Shown here: in pieces, positions 1 through 6,255 of the stretch
Position numbering within the stretch: position 1 is the stretch's first letter
Layout of the letters: each line of letters begins with the position of its first letter
Origin: Microbacteriaceae bacterium
GTDB taxonomy: Bacteria; Actinomycetota; Actinomycetes; Actinomycetales; Microbacteriaceae
Length of the DNA stretch: 7,484 bases
Direction: 5' to 3'
Assembly: GCA_947486475.1 (NCBI GenBank)
Contig: CANKTR010000045.1
Location: 1-7,484 of the forward strand
Program-made: the position numbers and the translations under genes
The notes under the pieces: model-generated
Seen by the model: the letters and a program-made list of their open reading frames with translations, nothing else
The model's database searches: none
Told to the model about the DNA's origin: nothing

Positions 1-31
1 AGTAGCACGGGTTCGAATCCCGTTGGGGTCA
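1..31 (+). tRNA. tRNA 3' part, probably tRNA-Glu (truncated by window start)
   Basis: Only the 3' part of this tRNA lies in the window. A T arm is visible: stem 7-11 pairs with 19-23 around the loop TTCGAAT. It is followed by the 3' acceptor strand at 24-30 and discriminator A31; no CCA is encoded. The anticodon is outside the window. The short variable region and the T-arm and acceptor sequence resemble actinobacterial tRNA-Glu, and a Glu-Asp-Phe order is common in these bacteria. That it is a tRNA is nearly certain; the amino acid is an inference. Confidence 0.75.
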
Positions 32-56
32 CGCAGGTCTACAATTCAATATGCAA

Positions 57-130
57 GGCCCTGTAGCGCAGTTGGTTAGCGTGCCGCCCTGTCACGGCGG
101 AGGTCGCGGGTTCAAGTCCCGTCAGGGTCG
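57..130 (+). tRNA. tRNA-Asp (anticodon GTC)
   Basis: A complete 74-base cloverleaf can be folded by eye. The acceptor stem pairs 57-63 with 123-129, including one G-T wobble. The anticodon stem pairs 84-88 with 96-100 around the loop CTGTCAC, with the anticodon GTC at 91-93. The T loop is TTCAAGT. The discriminator is G130, as expected for tRNA-Asp, and no CCA is encoded. It starts 25 bases after the preceding tRNA and is probably on the same transcript. Confidence 0.97.
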
Positions 131-139
131 CGGACGTCA

Positions 140-167
140 GAGTCTCTTTTGCGAGAGGCTCTTTTGT
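140..167 (+). terminator. terminator-like hairpin between tRNA-Asp and tRNA-Phe
   Basis: An 8-base-pair stem (140-147 with 154-161, one G-T wobble, 6-base loop) is followed directly by TTTTGTCT. This is the form of a weak intrinsic terminator on the plus strand, but it lies inside the tRNA cluster. It could lower expression of the downstream tRNA-Phe, mark the end of the Glu-Asp transcript, or act as a processing structure. Its stem is less G+C-rich than that of the terminator after tRNA-Phe. Confidence 0.5.
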
Positions 168-170
168 CTA

Positions 171-185
171 GGAGTGACAAACTCC
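171..185 (+). other. small hairpin abutting the 5' end of tRNA-Phe
   Basis: A perfect 5-base-pair inverted repeat, GGAGT/ACTCC, encloses the loop GACAA and ends two bases before the first base of tRNA-Phe. In the precursor RNA it would stack close to the RNase P cleavage site. No function is known; it may simply be part of the leader. Confidence 0.4.
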
Positions 186-187
186 TT

Positions 188-260
188 GGCTCTGTAGCTC
201 AGTTGGTAGAGCGTTCGACTGAAAATCGAGAGGTCACGGGATCGACGCCCGTCGGAGCCA
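188..260 (+). tRNA. tRNA-Phe (anticodon GAA)
   Basis: A complete 73-base cloverleaf. The acceptor stem pairs 188-194 with 253-259. The anticodon stem pairs 214-218 with 226-230 around CTGAAAA, with the anticodon GAA at 221-223. The T stem pairs 236-240 with 248-252. The discriminator is A260 and no CCA is encoded. The T loop reads ATCGACG, so the usually invariant T54 is A; the stems are intact, so the gene is probably functional. It is the last gene of the cluster. Confidence 0.96.
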
Positions 261-267
261 CGATTCG

Positions 268-297
268 AGGCCCCCGGATTGTCGGGGGCCTTTTCAT
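268..297 (+). terminator. intrinsic terminator of the tRNA cluster
   Basis: An 8-base-pair, almost all G+C stem (269-276 with 283-290, loop GATTGT) is followed by TTTTCATTTC. It lies eight bases after tRNA-Phe. The U-tract is only on the plus-strand side, so it serves the tRNA cluster and not the converging oxidoreductase gene. Confidence 0.9.
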
Positions 298-323
298 TTC
301 GTGGTTCACTGTTCCCGTGTCGG

Positions 324-343
324 AAAACCATCGCGCTTGATGG
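324..343 (-). terminator. weak intrinsic terminator for the FAD oxidoreductase transcript
   Basis: Read on the minus strand, a 5-base-pair stem CCATC/GATGG with a 6-base loop (328-343) is followed by TTTT (327-324). It begins 13 bases after the stop codon of the oxidoreductase gene. The stem is short, so efficiency is doubtful. It faces the plus-strand tRNA terminator, giving a convergent terminator pair within about 75 bases. Confidence 0.5.
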
Positions 344-356
344 GATTCGGGCGCGC

Positions 357-1745
357 TTAGTGCCCGATCAATCGCCAGACCGTGGACGCGATTCCCGCCG
401 GGCGTCCGGTGCGCGCTTCGTCTCGATCTGACTGGGCGAACGCTTTCGTCACCGCGTTGACCCCGAGCCAGCGCAGCGGTTCGATTTCCCAGTTGGGCGA
501 ATGGCGACCGACCCATGGCAGTGTGCGCACATCGGAATCCGTTTCGAGGATTTCAGCGGCAAGAGTCTTTCCCGCCACGTACGCGGTCGAGACGCCGTCG
601 CCGACGTAACCACCGGCCTGCCCGAATCCTGTCGCGCGATCGAAGGTCACCGAGGGGTACCAGTCGCGCGGAATGCCGAGGTTGCCGCCCCAGGCGTGGG
701 TGAATCCCGTGTCGCCGAGAGCTGGAAACAGTTCCCGCAGAATGCCGCGGAGCATGTGGTGAACTCCCTCGTCGCGATCAAACGATGGACTGACCTTCGA
801 GCCGTAGTGGTAAGGCGCACCTCGTCCGCCGAACGCGAGCCGGCCGTCGCTCGTGCGTTGACCGTAAATGCGCAAGTGCCTCTTGTCTGAGAAGGTTTCC
901 CTTTCCCCCAGACCGATTTCAGCTAATTGGGCCTTCGACAGTGGTTCGGTTGCGACCATGAGCGAATACATCGGAATGATGGCGCGGTGCGACTCGCGGA
1001 ACTCCGCGGTGAATCCTTCGGTCGCACGAATAATGACATCCGCCCGGACTGTCCCGCGTTCGGTCTCGAGTCGCCGCTCGGCAATTCGGGTGACACGCGT
1101 GTGTTCATAAATTTTGGCTCCGAGCCCTTGGACAACGTGCGCGAGGCCTAAAGCCAGTTTGGACGGGTGCATCGCTGCGCAATTCGGCGTGAAAGTTCCG
1201 CCCAGAACGTGAGTGGCGTTGGCGCGCTCGGATGCCTCTTTCTGGCTGAGGAGCTGCATGTGTTCGTCCCCGAACCCCCACGAGTTCCACCCAGAGACCT
1301 CGTTGCGCGAGCGAACGAGTTGGGCTGCGTTTCGGGCGAGCGAGACGTAACCCCCCTGCTTCCAGTCACAGTCGATTTTTTCCGCAGCGATAATCGCACC
1401 CATTTCGGCAACGGATGCGTTCATCGCTCGTTGAAGTCTGATGGCCTCGTCTCGAGACGACAGGCTCGCAATCTTTTTCATTGACGCCGGGAACAACGCC
1501 GAGCACCAACCGCCGTTACGGCCAGAGGCCCCAAAACCGACTTCCTCCGCTTCGCAGATGACCACCGTGAGAGAAGGGTTCTGTTTGAGCAGGAAATAAG
1601 CGGTCCATAATCCGGTGTAACCCGCGCCAACAATGGCAACGTCCGCCGAGATGTCGCCTTTCAGCGGTGTCGCTGTGAAGAGTGTGAGCGACGGGTCATC
1701 GTGCCACAGCGAAAGGGGTTGGTTGGGAGCACCGAGAGTATTCAC
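357..1745 (-). CDS. FAD-dependent oxidoreductase, DadA/PuuB (DAO) family
   Basis: A 462-residue flavoprotein, probably cytosolic, of the family that includes D-amino-acid oxidases, sarcosine oxidase and gamma-glutamylputrescine oxidase. Such enzymes oxidise a C-N bond of an amine or amino acid with FAD. The N-terminal Rossmann fold is plain: the dinucleotide motif VGAGYTG at 39-45, the ribose-binding acidic residue E65 about 20 residues later, and GASGRNGG at 72-79, a hallmark of the PuuB/OrdL branch. Near the C terminus, WGGNLG (352-357) and GGYVGDGVS (378-386) form the second FAD-contact region. Length is usual for the family. The start is GTG at 1745; a purine-rich GAGAGG lies only one base upstream, too close for a normal ribosome site, while a -10-like box lies seven bases upstream, so leaderless initiation is likely. 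It follows putA on the same strand after a 150-base gap with its own apparent promoter. The substrate cannot be read from sequence. Confidence 0.9.
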   Translation of the reverse strand: MNTLGAPNQPLSLWHDDPSLTLFTATPLKGDISADVAIVGAGYTGLWTAYFLLKQNPSLTVVICEAEEVGFGASGRNGGWCSALFPASMKKIASLSSRDEAIRLQRAMNASVAEMGAIIAAEKIDCDWKQGGYVSLARNAAQLVRSRNEVSGWNSWGFGDEHMQLLSQKEASERANATHVLGGTFTPNCAAMHPSKLALGLAHVVQGLGAKIYEHTRVTRIAERRLETERGTVRADVIIRATEGFTAEFRESHRAIIPMYSLMVATEPLSKAQLAEIGLGERETFSDKRHLRIYGQRTSDGRLAFGGRGAPYHYGSKVSPSFDRDEGVHHMLRGILRELFPALGDTGFTHAWGGNLGIPRDWYPSVTFDRATGFGQAGGYVGDGVSTAYVAGKTLAAEILETDSDVRTLPWVGRHSPNWEIEPLRWLGVNAVTKAFAQSDRDEARTGRPAGIASTVWRLIGH

Positions 1746-1752
1746 ACCTCTC

Positions 1753-1781
1753 AGTATCGTGTGGGTGAACAGTTAAGTCGA
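1753..1781 (-). promoter_or_regulatory. candidate promoter of the FAD oxidoreductase gene, leaderless type
   Basis: On the minus strand, GATACT (1758-1753) matches the TATAAT -10 consensus at 4 of 6 bases, including the critical second A and last T. Seventeen bases upstream is TCGACT (1781-1776), 4 of 6 to TTGACA. Exactly seven bases separate the -10 box from the GTG start, so transcription would begin at or next to the start codon. The -35 box lies inside a 16-base palindrome. This is a by-eye match, not a mapped promoter. Confidence 0.5.
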
Positions 1782-1787
1782 CTTAAC
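1772..1787. promoter_or_regulatory. perfect 16-base palindrome, candidate operator
   Basis: GTTAAGTCGACTTAAC is identical to its reverse complement over all 16 bases. It lies 26 bases upstream of the oxidoreductase start codon and covers the candidate -35 box. Size, symmetry and place fit the binding site of a dimeric repressor such as a GntR, MarR or TetR protein. The regulator is not encoded in this window. A gapless symmetric site would form a poor RNA hairpin, so a DNA role is more likely than a terminator. Confidence 0.6.
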
Positions 1788-1806
1788 AAATCACGGAGCA
1801 ACAGAT

Positions 1807-1890
1807 TGTTTTTCATACAAAACAGGGATTGGGAATCGTGAACTCGACGGTCGATGACTGGTAGTTGACGATGTTGACCGTGTATGAAAA
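1807..1890. repeat. inverted repeat between putA and the FAD oxidoreductase gene
   Basis: TTTTCATACA (1810-1819) and its exact reverse complement TGTATGAAAA (1881-1890) lie 61 bases apart. Inside them, ACGGTC (1847-1852) is complementary to GACCGT (1876-1881), giving nested arms. The left arm is also part of a local dyad, TGTTTT/AAAACA (1807-1812 and 1819-1824). The right arm lies five bases past the putA stop codon. It could be a stem in the putA 3' untranslated RNA that protects or ends the transcript, or paired protein-binding sites. There is no clean U-tract for an intrinsic terminator. Confidence 0.5.
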
Positions 1891-1895
1891 CCTGT

Positions 1896-4800
1896 CTATC
1901 GGTCTAAACCCAATTCGATGTGATCGGTGAGTTGGCTGGGCGTTCCGAATCGGTGAGCGGTGATGCTCACCGCCTGTTCGCGAAGGAACGGGAGCATCTC
2001 GACGCGGGCGGCGGTCACCGCGGGTCCCGACCAGATCGCCAAATCGGGTCGTCCGCCCGTTGCCAGCGTGATGGCCGAAGGATTTTTGCCAACGACGCGG
2101 ATGCGCCTTCCTGAGAGATCCCCGGCGCGACGACCGAGGTCCTCGTGCCATTCATGTTCGGTTTGGATTTCGACTGAGACTCCCCGTTCGCCCAACGCTC
2201 GAACGATTTTGGTTTCGAGCCACGCCGATGCTGACACCACAGGGTCATTCCCCGCACGGAAAGCCGCAAGTAACACCCGCAAGAATTCGGTGGGCCCGGC
2301 TCCGTCCGAGAATCGAACGATGACGGGTTCGGGGAATCGGCGATAACGGAACACGTTGCGTTCGACACCGACGTTGGATACGTCGCGCGCAATCCCGAAT
2401 TCTGTCTGCCAGGCGTCCTCGTCGAGACGGGCGGCGCGCGCCAGCCAGGCGCGGCCCGATGCCGGCACAGAGTCGAACTCGGGAAGAGCGGCGAGGAGCG
2501 CCTGGACGCGGTCGACCGTGACCTCCGTTCCGCGCGCTCGGGTGTCGGCGTCCGTCCACGAACCGAGCCCAAACAGATAATTCGGCCCGCCCGCCTTGGA
2601 CCCGGCGCCGACAGCAGATTTCTTCCAACCACCGAACGGTTGACGTTGCACGATGGCACCCGTCGTTCCTCGGTTGACGTAGAGGTTTCCTCCGTCGACG
2701 CGGTCGAGCCAGGTCTCGATCTCTCCGGAATCCAGCGAATGTAGACCCGAGGTGAGTCCGTACTCGATCGCGTTGACCATGTCGATTGCCTCATCCAACG
2801 TGCGAGCAGACATGACACCAAGGATTGGTCCGAAATACTCCGTGAGGTGGAACTCGCTGCCCGCGACGACACCGTTGCGAACTCCGGGCGACCACAACTG
2901 ACCGGATTTGTCCAGTTGCGTCGGTTCGACCAACCACGATTCGCCTGACGCGAGAGTCGTCAGCGCGGACAGCAGTTTCCCGTCCGCCGGGCCGATGATC
3001 GGTCCCATCTGGGTCGTCGGGTCCGACGGATACCCGACCTTCAGGCTCGCGACACCATCGACAAGTTGATTGCGGAAACGGGCAGAGGTTGCGACCGACC
3101 CGACCAGAATCACCAGCGACGCCGCGGAACACTTTTGCCCAGCATGACCGAACGCCGAATAAATGACGTCCTTGGCCGCGAGGTCGAGGTCGGCGCTGGG
3201 GGTGACAATGATGGCGTTCTTGCCGCTCGTTTCCGCGAGAAGCGGAAGGTCGTGGCGAAGGCCACGGAACGCCTCGGCCGTCTCGTATCCACCCGTGAGG
3301 ATGACGCGCTCGACGCGGGGGTCGGACACCAACTGCGAGCCAAGAGATTTGTCAGAGAATGTCACGAACTGCAACGCGTCTTTCGGGACGCCCGCAGCCC
3401 ACAGCGCTTCGACCATGACCGCACCGCTTCGACGCGCGTTGCGGGCGGGCTTGATGATCACGGACGAGCCCGCCGCGAGCGCCGCGAGAGTCGACCCAGC
3501 CGGAATCGCGACGGGAAAGTTCCACGGCGGGGTCACGACCGTCAGCCGTGCCGGCGTGAACCTCGCGCCTTCCATGCCCTCGAGCGCTTTCGCACTTTCG
3601 GCGTAATAGTGGGCGAAGTCGATCGCCTCGGTGACCTCCGGGTCAGACTGGTCGAGGGTTTTTCCCGTCTCGTGGGCCATGATTTCCATGAGTTCAGCGC
3701 GGCGATCTTCGAGCGCTTCCCCCGCCTTGTGCAGGATTGCCGCCCGCTTGGCCGCCGGGAGCCGGCTCCACGCCGTGCCTTTAGTCGTTGCCCGAGTGAT
3801 GATGTCGTCGAGTTGTTTCGCGGTCTTCACAAGGTTTGCCGTGACCGTCTTTTTTCCCGCCGTCGACTTGTCGATCCGCGCGACAATCGCAACACCCCAT
3901 TCGCGGTTGGCGGCGATAGCAGGGTCGGTATCGGTGGCGTTTCGGAAAGCGTCAGTCGGCATCGGCGCAGGTTTCTTTCGGCGGTCCTGGACACGGTTCG
4001 AGGACGGCACCTTCGCGTCAAGGGTTGCGAGTGACGCGCGAAAGCGCTCCTTTTCCCGCTCGAACAGGGCCTCATTTTTGGACAGTTCGAACACCGCCGA
4101 CATGAAGTTGTCCTGGCTCGCGCCTTCCTCGAGTCGTCGAATCAGGTATGCGATGGCAACGTCGAATTCGGCGGGGTGAACGACGGGCGTGTATAACAGC
4201 AGTCCGCCGACATCGCGTTTGACCGCTTCGGCTTGGCCGGGGGCCATCCCGAGGAGCATCTCGAATTCGATTCCCGACTGAACCCCCCGCTTCTGCGCGA
4301 GGAGCCATGAATAAGCAATATCGAACAGGTTGTGGCCGGCAACGCCGATACGCACATTCTCGATCCGCGCCGGGTCGAGGGCGTAGTTGATGACCCGCTT
4401 GTAGTTCGTGTCGCTCTCTTGTTTGGTCGACCACGTCGCGAGCGGCCAATCGTGCACGGCGGATTCGACTCGTTCCATCGGCAGATTTGCGCCTTTGACG
4501 ATTCGCACCTTGATTCCCGCGCCACCCCGGGCTCGGCGGGCAGCGGACCATTTTTGCAGATGCATCATTGCCGCGAGCGCATCGGGCAAATACGCCTGCA
4601 GCACGATCCCGGCCTCGAGCCTCGCGAACTCGGTTCGGTCCAAGATTTGGGTGAAGACCGCAATCGTGATGTCAAGATCCTTGAACTCTTCCATGTCAAG
4701 GTTGATGAAGGTCTTTGACTTACCCTTGGCCGCGAGTTTGTAGAGCGGCAACAAGCGTTCGACGACGTGCGCGACGTTCTTTTCGTAGGACCACGGCGAA

Positions 4801-5357
4801 TGCGGCGCAACCGTCGCCGACACTTTGATCGACACGTAATCGACATCGTCGCGTTCGATGAGAGCGGTCGTTCCCGCGAGGCGCTTCGCCGCTTCCCGTT
4901 CACCGAGAACTGCCTCGCCCAAGAGATTGATGTTGAGTCGGACGCCCGGCTTTTTCAGTTTCGAAATAACGGAACCGAGTTTCGAGGGGGTCGCGTCAAC
5001 AATGAGATGACCCACCATTTGTCGCAGAACGAATCGGGCAATCGGGATGACGACCCCGGGAAGCAGAGGGGCAAACAATCCCCCGAGTCGAACAGCGGCG
5101 CGCATGTACGCCGGCAAAAACCCGGGGACGCTCGGTGCGATGTCGCGCAACTTCTCGGCGGCGACCCTCAGGTCTTCCGGACGGATGACACCGTCGACGA
5201 AACCCACGGTGAACGCGAGACCGTTCGGGTCTTTGAGCACACCAGCTAGTCGGGTCGCGCTGACATCGACGGGGAACTTTTCCGCCACCGTGAGCCAGTG
5301 TCGAACGAGTTCGACCGTTTCGGTGGCGAGCTTTTTGGGAGGGGCGACCTTGGTCAT
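1896..5357 (-). CDS. putA: bifunctional proline dehydrogenase / L-glutamate gamma-semialdehyde dehydrogenase
   Basis: This 1153-residue enzyme oxidises proline to glutamate in two steps: FAD-linked proline dehydrogenase makes pyrroline-5-carboxylate, and an aldehyde dehydrogenase module oxidises its open semialdehyde form. The proline dehydrogenase barrel spans roughly residues 110-440; YLIRR at 404-408 holds the Tyr and Arg pair that binds the substrate carboxylate. A Lys/Arg/Pro-rich linker (about 445-500) leads to the dehydrogenase at about 505-935, with PWNFP (N613), KPAR (636-639), catalytic E709 in LLAETSGKN, nucleophile C743 in GQKCSA, and EYFGP at 840-844. A C-terminal module of about 200 residues ends in FLREQAVSITAHRFGTP, typical of long actinobacterial PutA proteins. 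No N-terminal ribbon-helix-helix domain is present, so it is the long, non-regulatory (type B-like) form. The ATG at 5357 has GAGGA only one base upstream. It is divergent from the DUF554 gene. Confidence 0.97.
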   Translation of the reverse strand: MTKVAPPKKLATETVELVRHWLTVAEKFPVDVSATRLAGVLKDPNGLAFTVGFVDGVIRPEDLRVAAEKLRDIAPSVPGFLPAYMRAAVRLGGLFAPLLPGVVIPIARFVLRQMVGHLIVDATPSKLGSVISKLKKPGVRLNINLLGEAVLGEREAAKRLAGTTALIERDDVDYVSIKVSATVAPHSPWSYEKNVAHVVERLLPLYKLAAKGKSKTFINLDMEEFKDLDITIAVFTQILDRTEFARLEAGIVLQAYLPDALAAMMHLQKWSAARRARGGAGIKVRIVKGANLPMERVESAVHDWPLATWSTKQESDTNYKRVINYALDPARIENVRIGVAGHNLFDIAYSWLLAQKRGVQSGIEFEMLLGMAPGQAEAVKRDVGGLLLYTPVVHPAEFDVAIAYLIRRLEEGASQDNFMSAVFELSKNEALFEREKERFRASLATLDAKVPSSNRVQDRRKKPAPMPTDAFRNATDTDPAIAANREWGVAIVARIDKSTAGKKTVTANLVKTAKQLDDIITRATTKGTAWSRLPAAKRAAILHKAGEALEDRRAELMEIMAHETGKTLDQSDPEVTEAIDFAHYYAESAKALEGMEGARFTPARLTVVTPPWNFPVAIPAGSTLAALAAGSSVIIKPARNARRSGAVMVEALWAAGVPKDALQFVTFSDKSLGSQLVSDPRVERVILTGGYETAEAFRGLRHDLPLLAETSGKNAIIVTPSADLDLAAKDVIYSAFGHAGQKCSAASLVILVGSVATSARFRNQLVDGVASLKVGYPSDPTTQMGPIIGPADGKLLSALTTLASGESWLVEPTQLDKSGQLWSPGVRNGVVAGSEFHLTEYFGPILGVMSARTLDEAIDMVNAIEYGLTSGLHSLDSGEIETWLDRVDGGNLYVNRGTTGAIVQRQPFGGWKKSAVGAGSKAGGPNYLFGLGSWTDADTRARGTEVTVDRVQALLAALPEFDSVPASGRAWLARAARLDEDAWQTEFGIARDVSNVGVERNVFRYRRFPEPVIVRFSDGAGPTEFLRVLLAAFRAGNDPVVSASAWLETKIVRALGERGVSVEIQTEHEWHEDLGRRAGDLSGRRIRVVGKNPSAITLATGGRPDLAIWSGPAVTAARVEMLPFLREQAVSITAHRFGTPSQLTDHIELGLDR

Positions 5358-5411
5358 GTCCTCAAGTCTGCCGTTTAAATTCTGTTAGAAAAACACGACA
5401 TTCCGTGGTCG

Positions 5412-5440
5412 GTTCGGGAACATCGGTGAACACAGCGTTC
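5412..5440. promoter_or_regulatory. cluster of GTTC/GAAC half-sites in the putA-DUF554 divergent region
   Basis: The 107-base region between the divergent starts holds GTTCGGGAAC (5412-5421) and GAACACAGCGTTC (5428-5440), four GTTC or GAAC half-sites in 29 bases with opposite polarities in the two pairs. It also holds an A+T-rich stretch (5374-5399) next to putA where putA promoter elements may lie; no convincing -35/-10 pair for putA was found. The half-sites are short and could arise by chance in G+C-rich DNA. A shared regulator of both genes is possible but unproven. Confidence 0.3.
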
Positions 5441-5464
5441 GCGTGATTCGGGATAATGAGAGAC
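5427..5464 (+). promoter_or_regulatory. candidate promoter of the DUF554 gene, leaderless type
   Basis: GATAAT (5452-5457) matches the -10 consensus at 5 of 6 bases and is followed by the seven bases GAGAGAC and then ATG at 5465. A weak -35, TGAACA (5427-5432, 4 of 6), lies 19 bases upstream. The geometry predicts a transcript starting at or next to the ATG. The same GATA-N-TGAGAG string precedes the FAD oxidoreductase start on the other strand. Confidence 0.55.
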
Positions 5465-6223
5465 ATGATCGGACTCGGCACACTCATCAATATCGGAACA
5501 ATCGTGGCGGGTTCCGCCATCGGTGTAGCCATTGGGTCAAAATTGCCGGACCGCACTAACCGCGTCGTCACCGACGCCCTCGGCCTCATCACGCTCGTGA
5601 TGGGCGGACTGAATCTTGCCGCTCTAGGCGATGCGGAACTCGTTGCGGCGGTCGGTCCCGCCGCCCCGTTTCTCATCATCGTCGGCGCACTTCTCATTGG
5701 AAGCATCATCGGGTCCCTCGTCGGAATCGAAGCCCGTCTCGAGACCTTCGGAGCCTTCTTGCACGCCAAGGTCGGCGCGAAGTCGGGTGTGGCGGCGAAT
5801 TCCGCCCGCGACCGATTCATTCAGGGTTTCGTGGACGCCTCACTCATTTTTGCGATCGGACCACTGGCAATTCTTGGGGCCTTCAGTGACGGGATGGGCC
5901 TAGGAATAGACCAGCTTGTGCTCAAGTCCATCCTCGACGGATTCGCGTCCATCGCCTTCGCCGCCTCGCTCGGCTGGGGGGTTGCGTTCGCCGCTCTTCC
6001 CGTCGGAATCTGGCAGGGCATTTTGACGCTCGCGGCCTTCGCGCTCGGCTCAGTTCTGCCGGGTGCGTCGATTGCCACCCTCACGGCGACCGGCGGCGTT
6101 TTGCTACTCGGTGTCGGACTGCGCCTGCTGAACATTCGTGCAGTGTCGGTTGCCGACATGTTGCCCGCGCTCGTCGTTGCTCCCATCCTCACGAGCGTCG
6201 TAGCGAGTATCGTCGGCGCTTAA
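5465..6223 (+). CDS. DUF554 family integral membrane protein (YqgA-like)
   Basis: A very hydrophobic protein of 252 residues belonging to the DUF554 family, of which E. coli YqgA is a member; the family's function is not established, though transport is often suspected. It starts MIGLGTLIN, the usual family opening. Hydrophobic segments lie at roughly 2-24, 34-54, 66-88, 119-141, 155-178, 183-199, 203-222 and 231-251, so about seven or eight membrane spans. Family-like stretches are FIQGFVDASLIFAIGPLAIL (118-137), KSILDGFASIAFAASLG (154-170) and MLPAL (232-236). An in-frame ATG nine bases upstream (5456) would add MRD, but it lies inside the -10 box; the ATG at 5465 fits both the family and the promoter. 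It is divergent from putA and 68 bases ahead of the aldehyde dehydrogenase gene, with no clear terminator between them. Confidence 0.92.
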   Translation: MIGLGTLINIGTIVAGSAIGVAIGSKLPDRTNRVVTDALGLITLVMGGLNLAALGDAELVAAVGPAAPFLIIVGALLIGSIIGSLVGIEARLETFGAFLHAKVGAKSGVAANSARDRFIQGFVDASLIFAIGPLAILGAFSDGMGLGIDQLVLKSILDGFASIAFAASLGWGVAFAALPVGIWQGILTLAAFALGSVLPGASIATLTATGGVLLLGVGLRLLNIRAVSVADMLPALVVAPILTSVVASIVGA

Positions 6224-6255
6224 CGGACACCAACGGTGGTAACGTTTGCCTCATT

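Noticed and set aside
149..340. Small open frame on the plus strand containing a GSVAQLVER-like peptide
   Set aside because: It is the translation of tRNA-Phe and the terminator after it; this peptide is a well-known artefact of translated tRNA genes.
2015..2872. 285-codon minus-strand open frame overlapping putA in another frame
   Set aside because: Ser/Arg-rich shadow of the putA C-terminal coding region, with no independent support.
3066..4034. 322-codon open frame on the plus strand, antisense to putA
   Set aside because: It lies wholly inside putA, its translation is rich in Arg and low in complexity with no recognisable motif, and the putA frame has clear domains and catalytic residues. 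Long antisense frames are expected in G+C-rich DNA.
1896..5357. Possible frameshift, or two separate genes instead of a fused putA
   Set aside because: One uninterrupted frame carries both catalytic domains and the C-terminal module in the expected order, with no internal stop.
5428..5440. Possible LexA (SOS) box GAAC-N5-GTTC
   Set aside because: Actinobacterial LexA sites have four bases between the GAAC and GTTC half-sites; here there are five, and the neighbouring genes are not SOS genes.
5456..5464. Upstream ATG adding three residues to the DUF554 protein
   Set aside because: The ATG overlaps the -10-like GATAAT box, and family proteins normally begin with MIG, which matches the ATG at 5465.
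6228..6240. Possible terminator between the DUF554 and aldehyde dehydrogenase genes
   Set aside because: The only hairpin is four base pairs long and has no U-tract.
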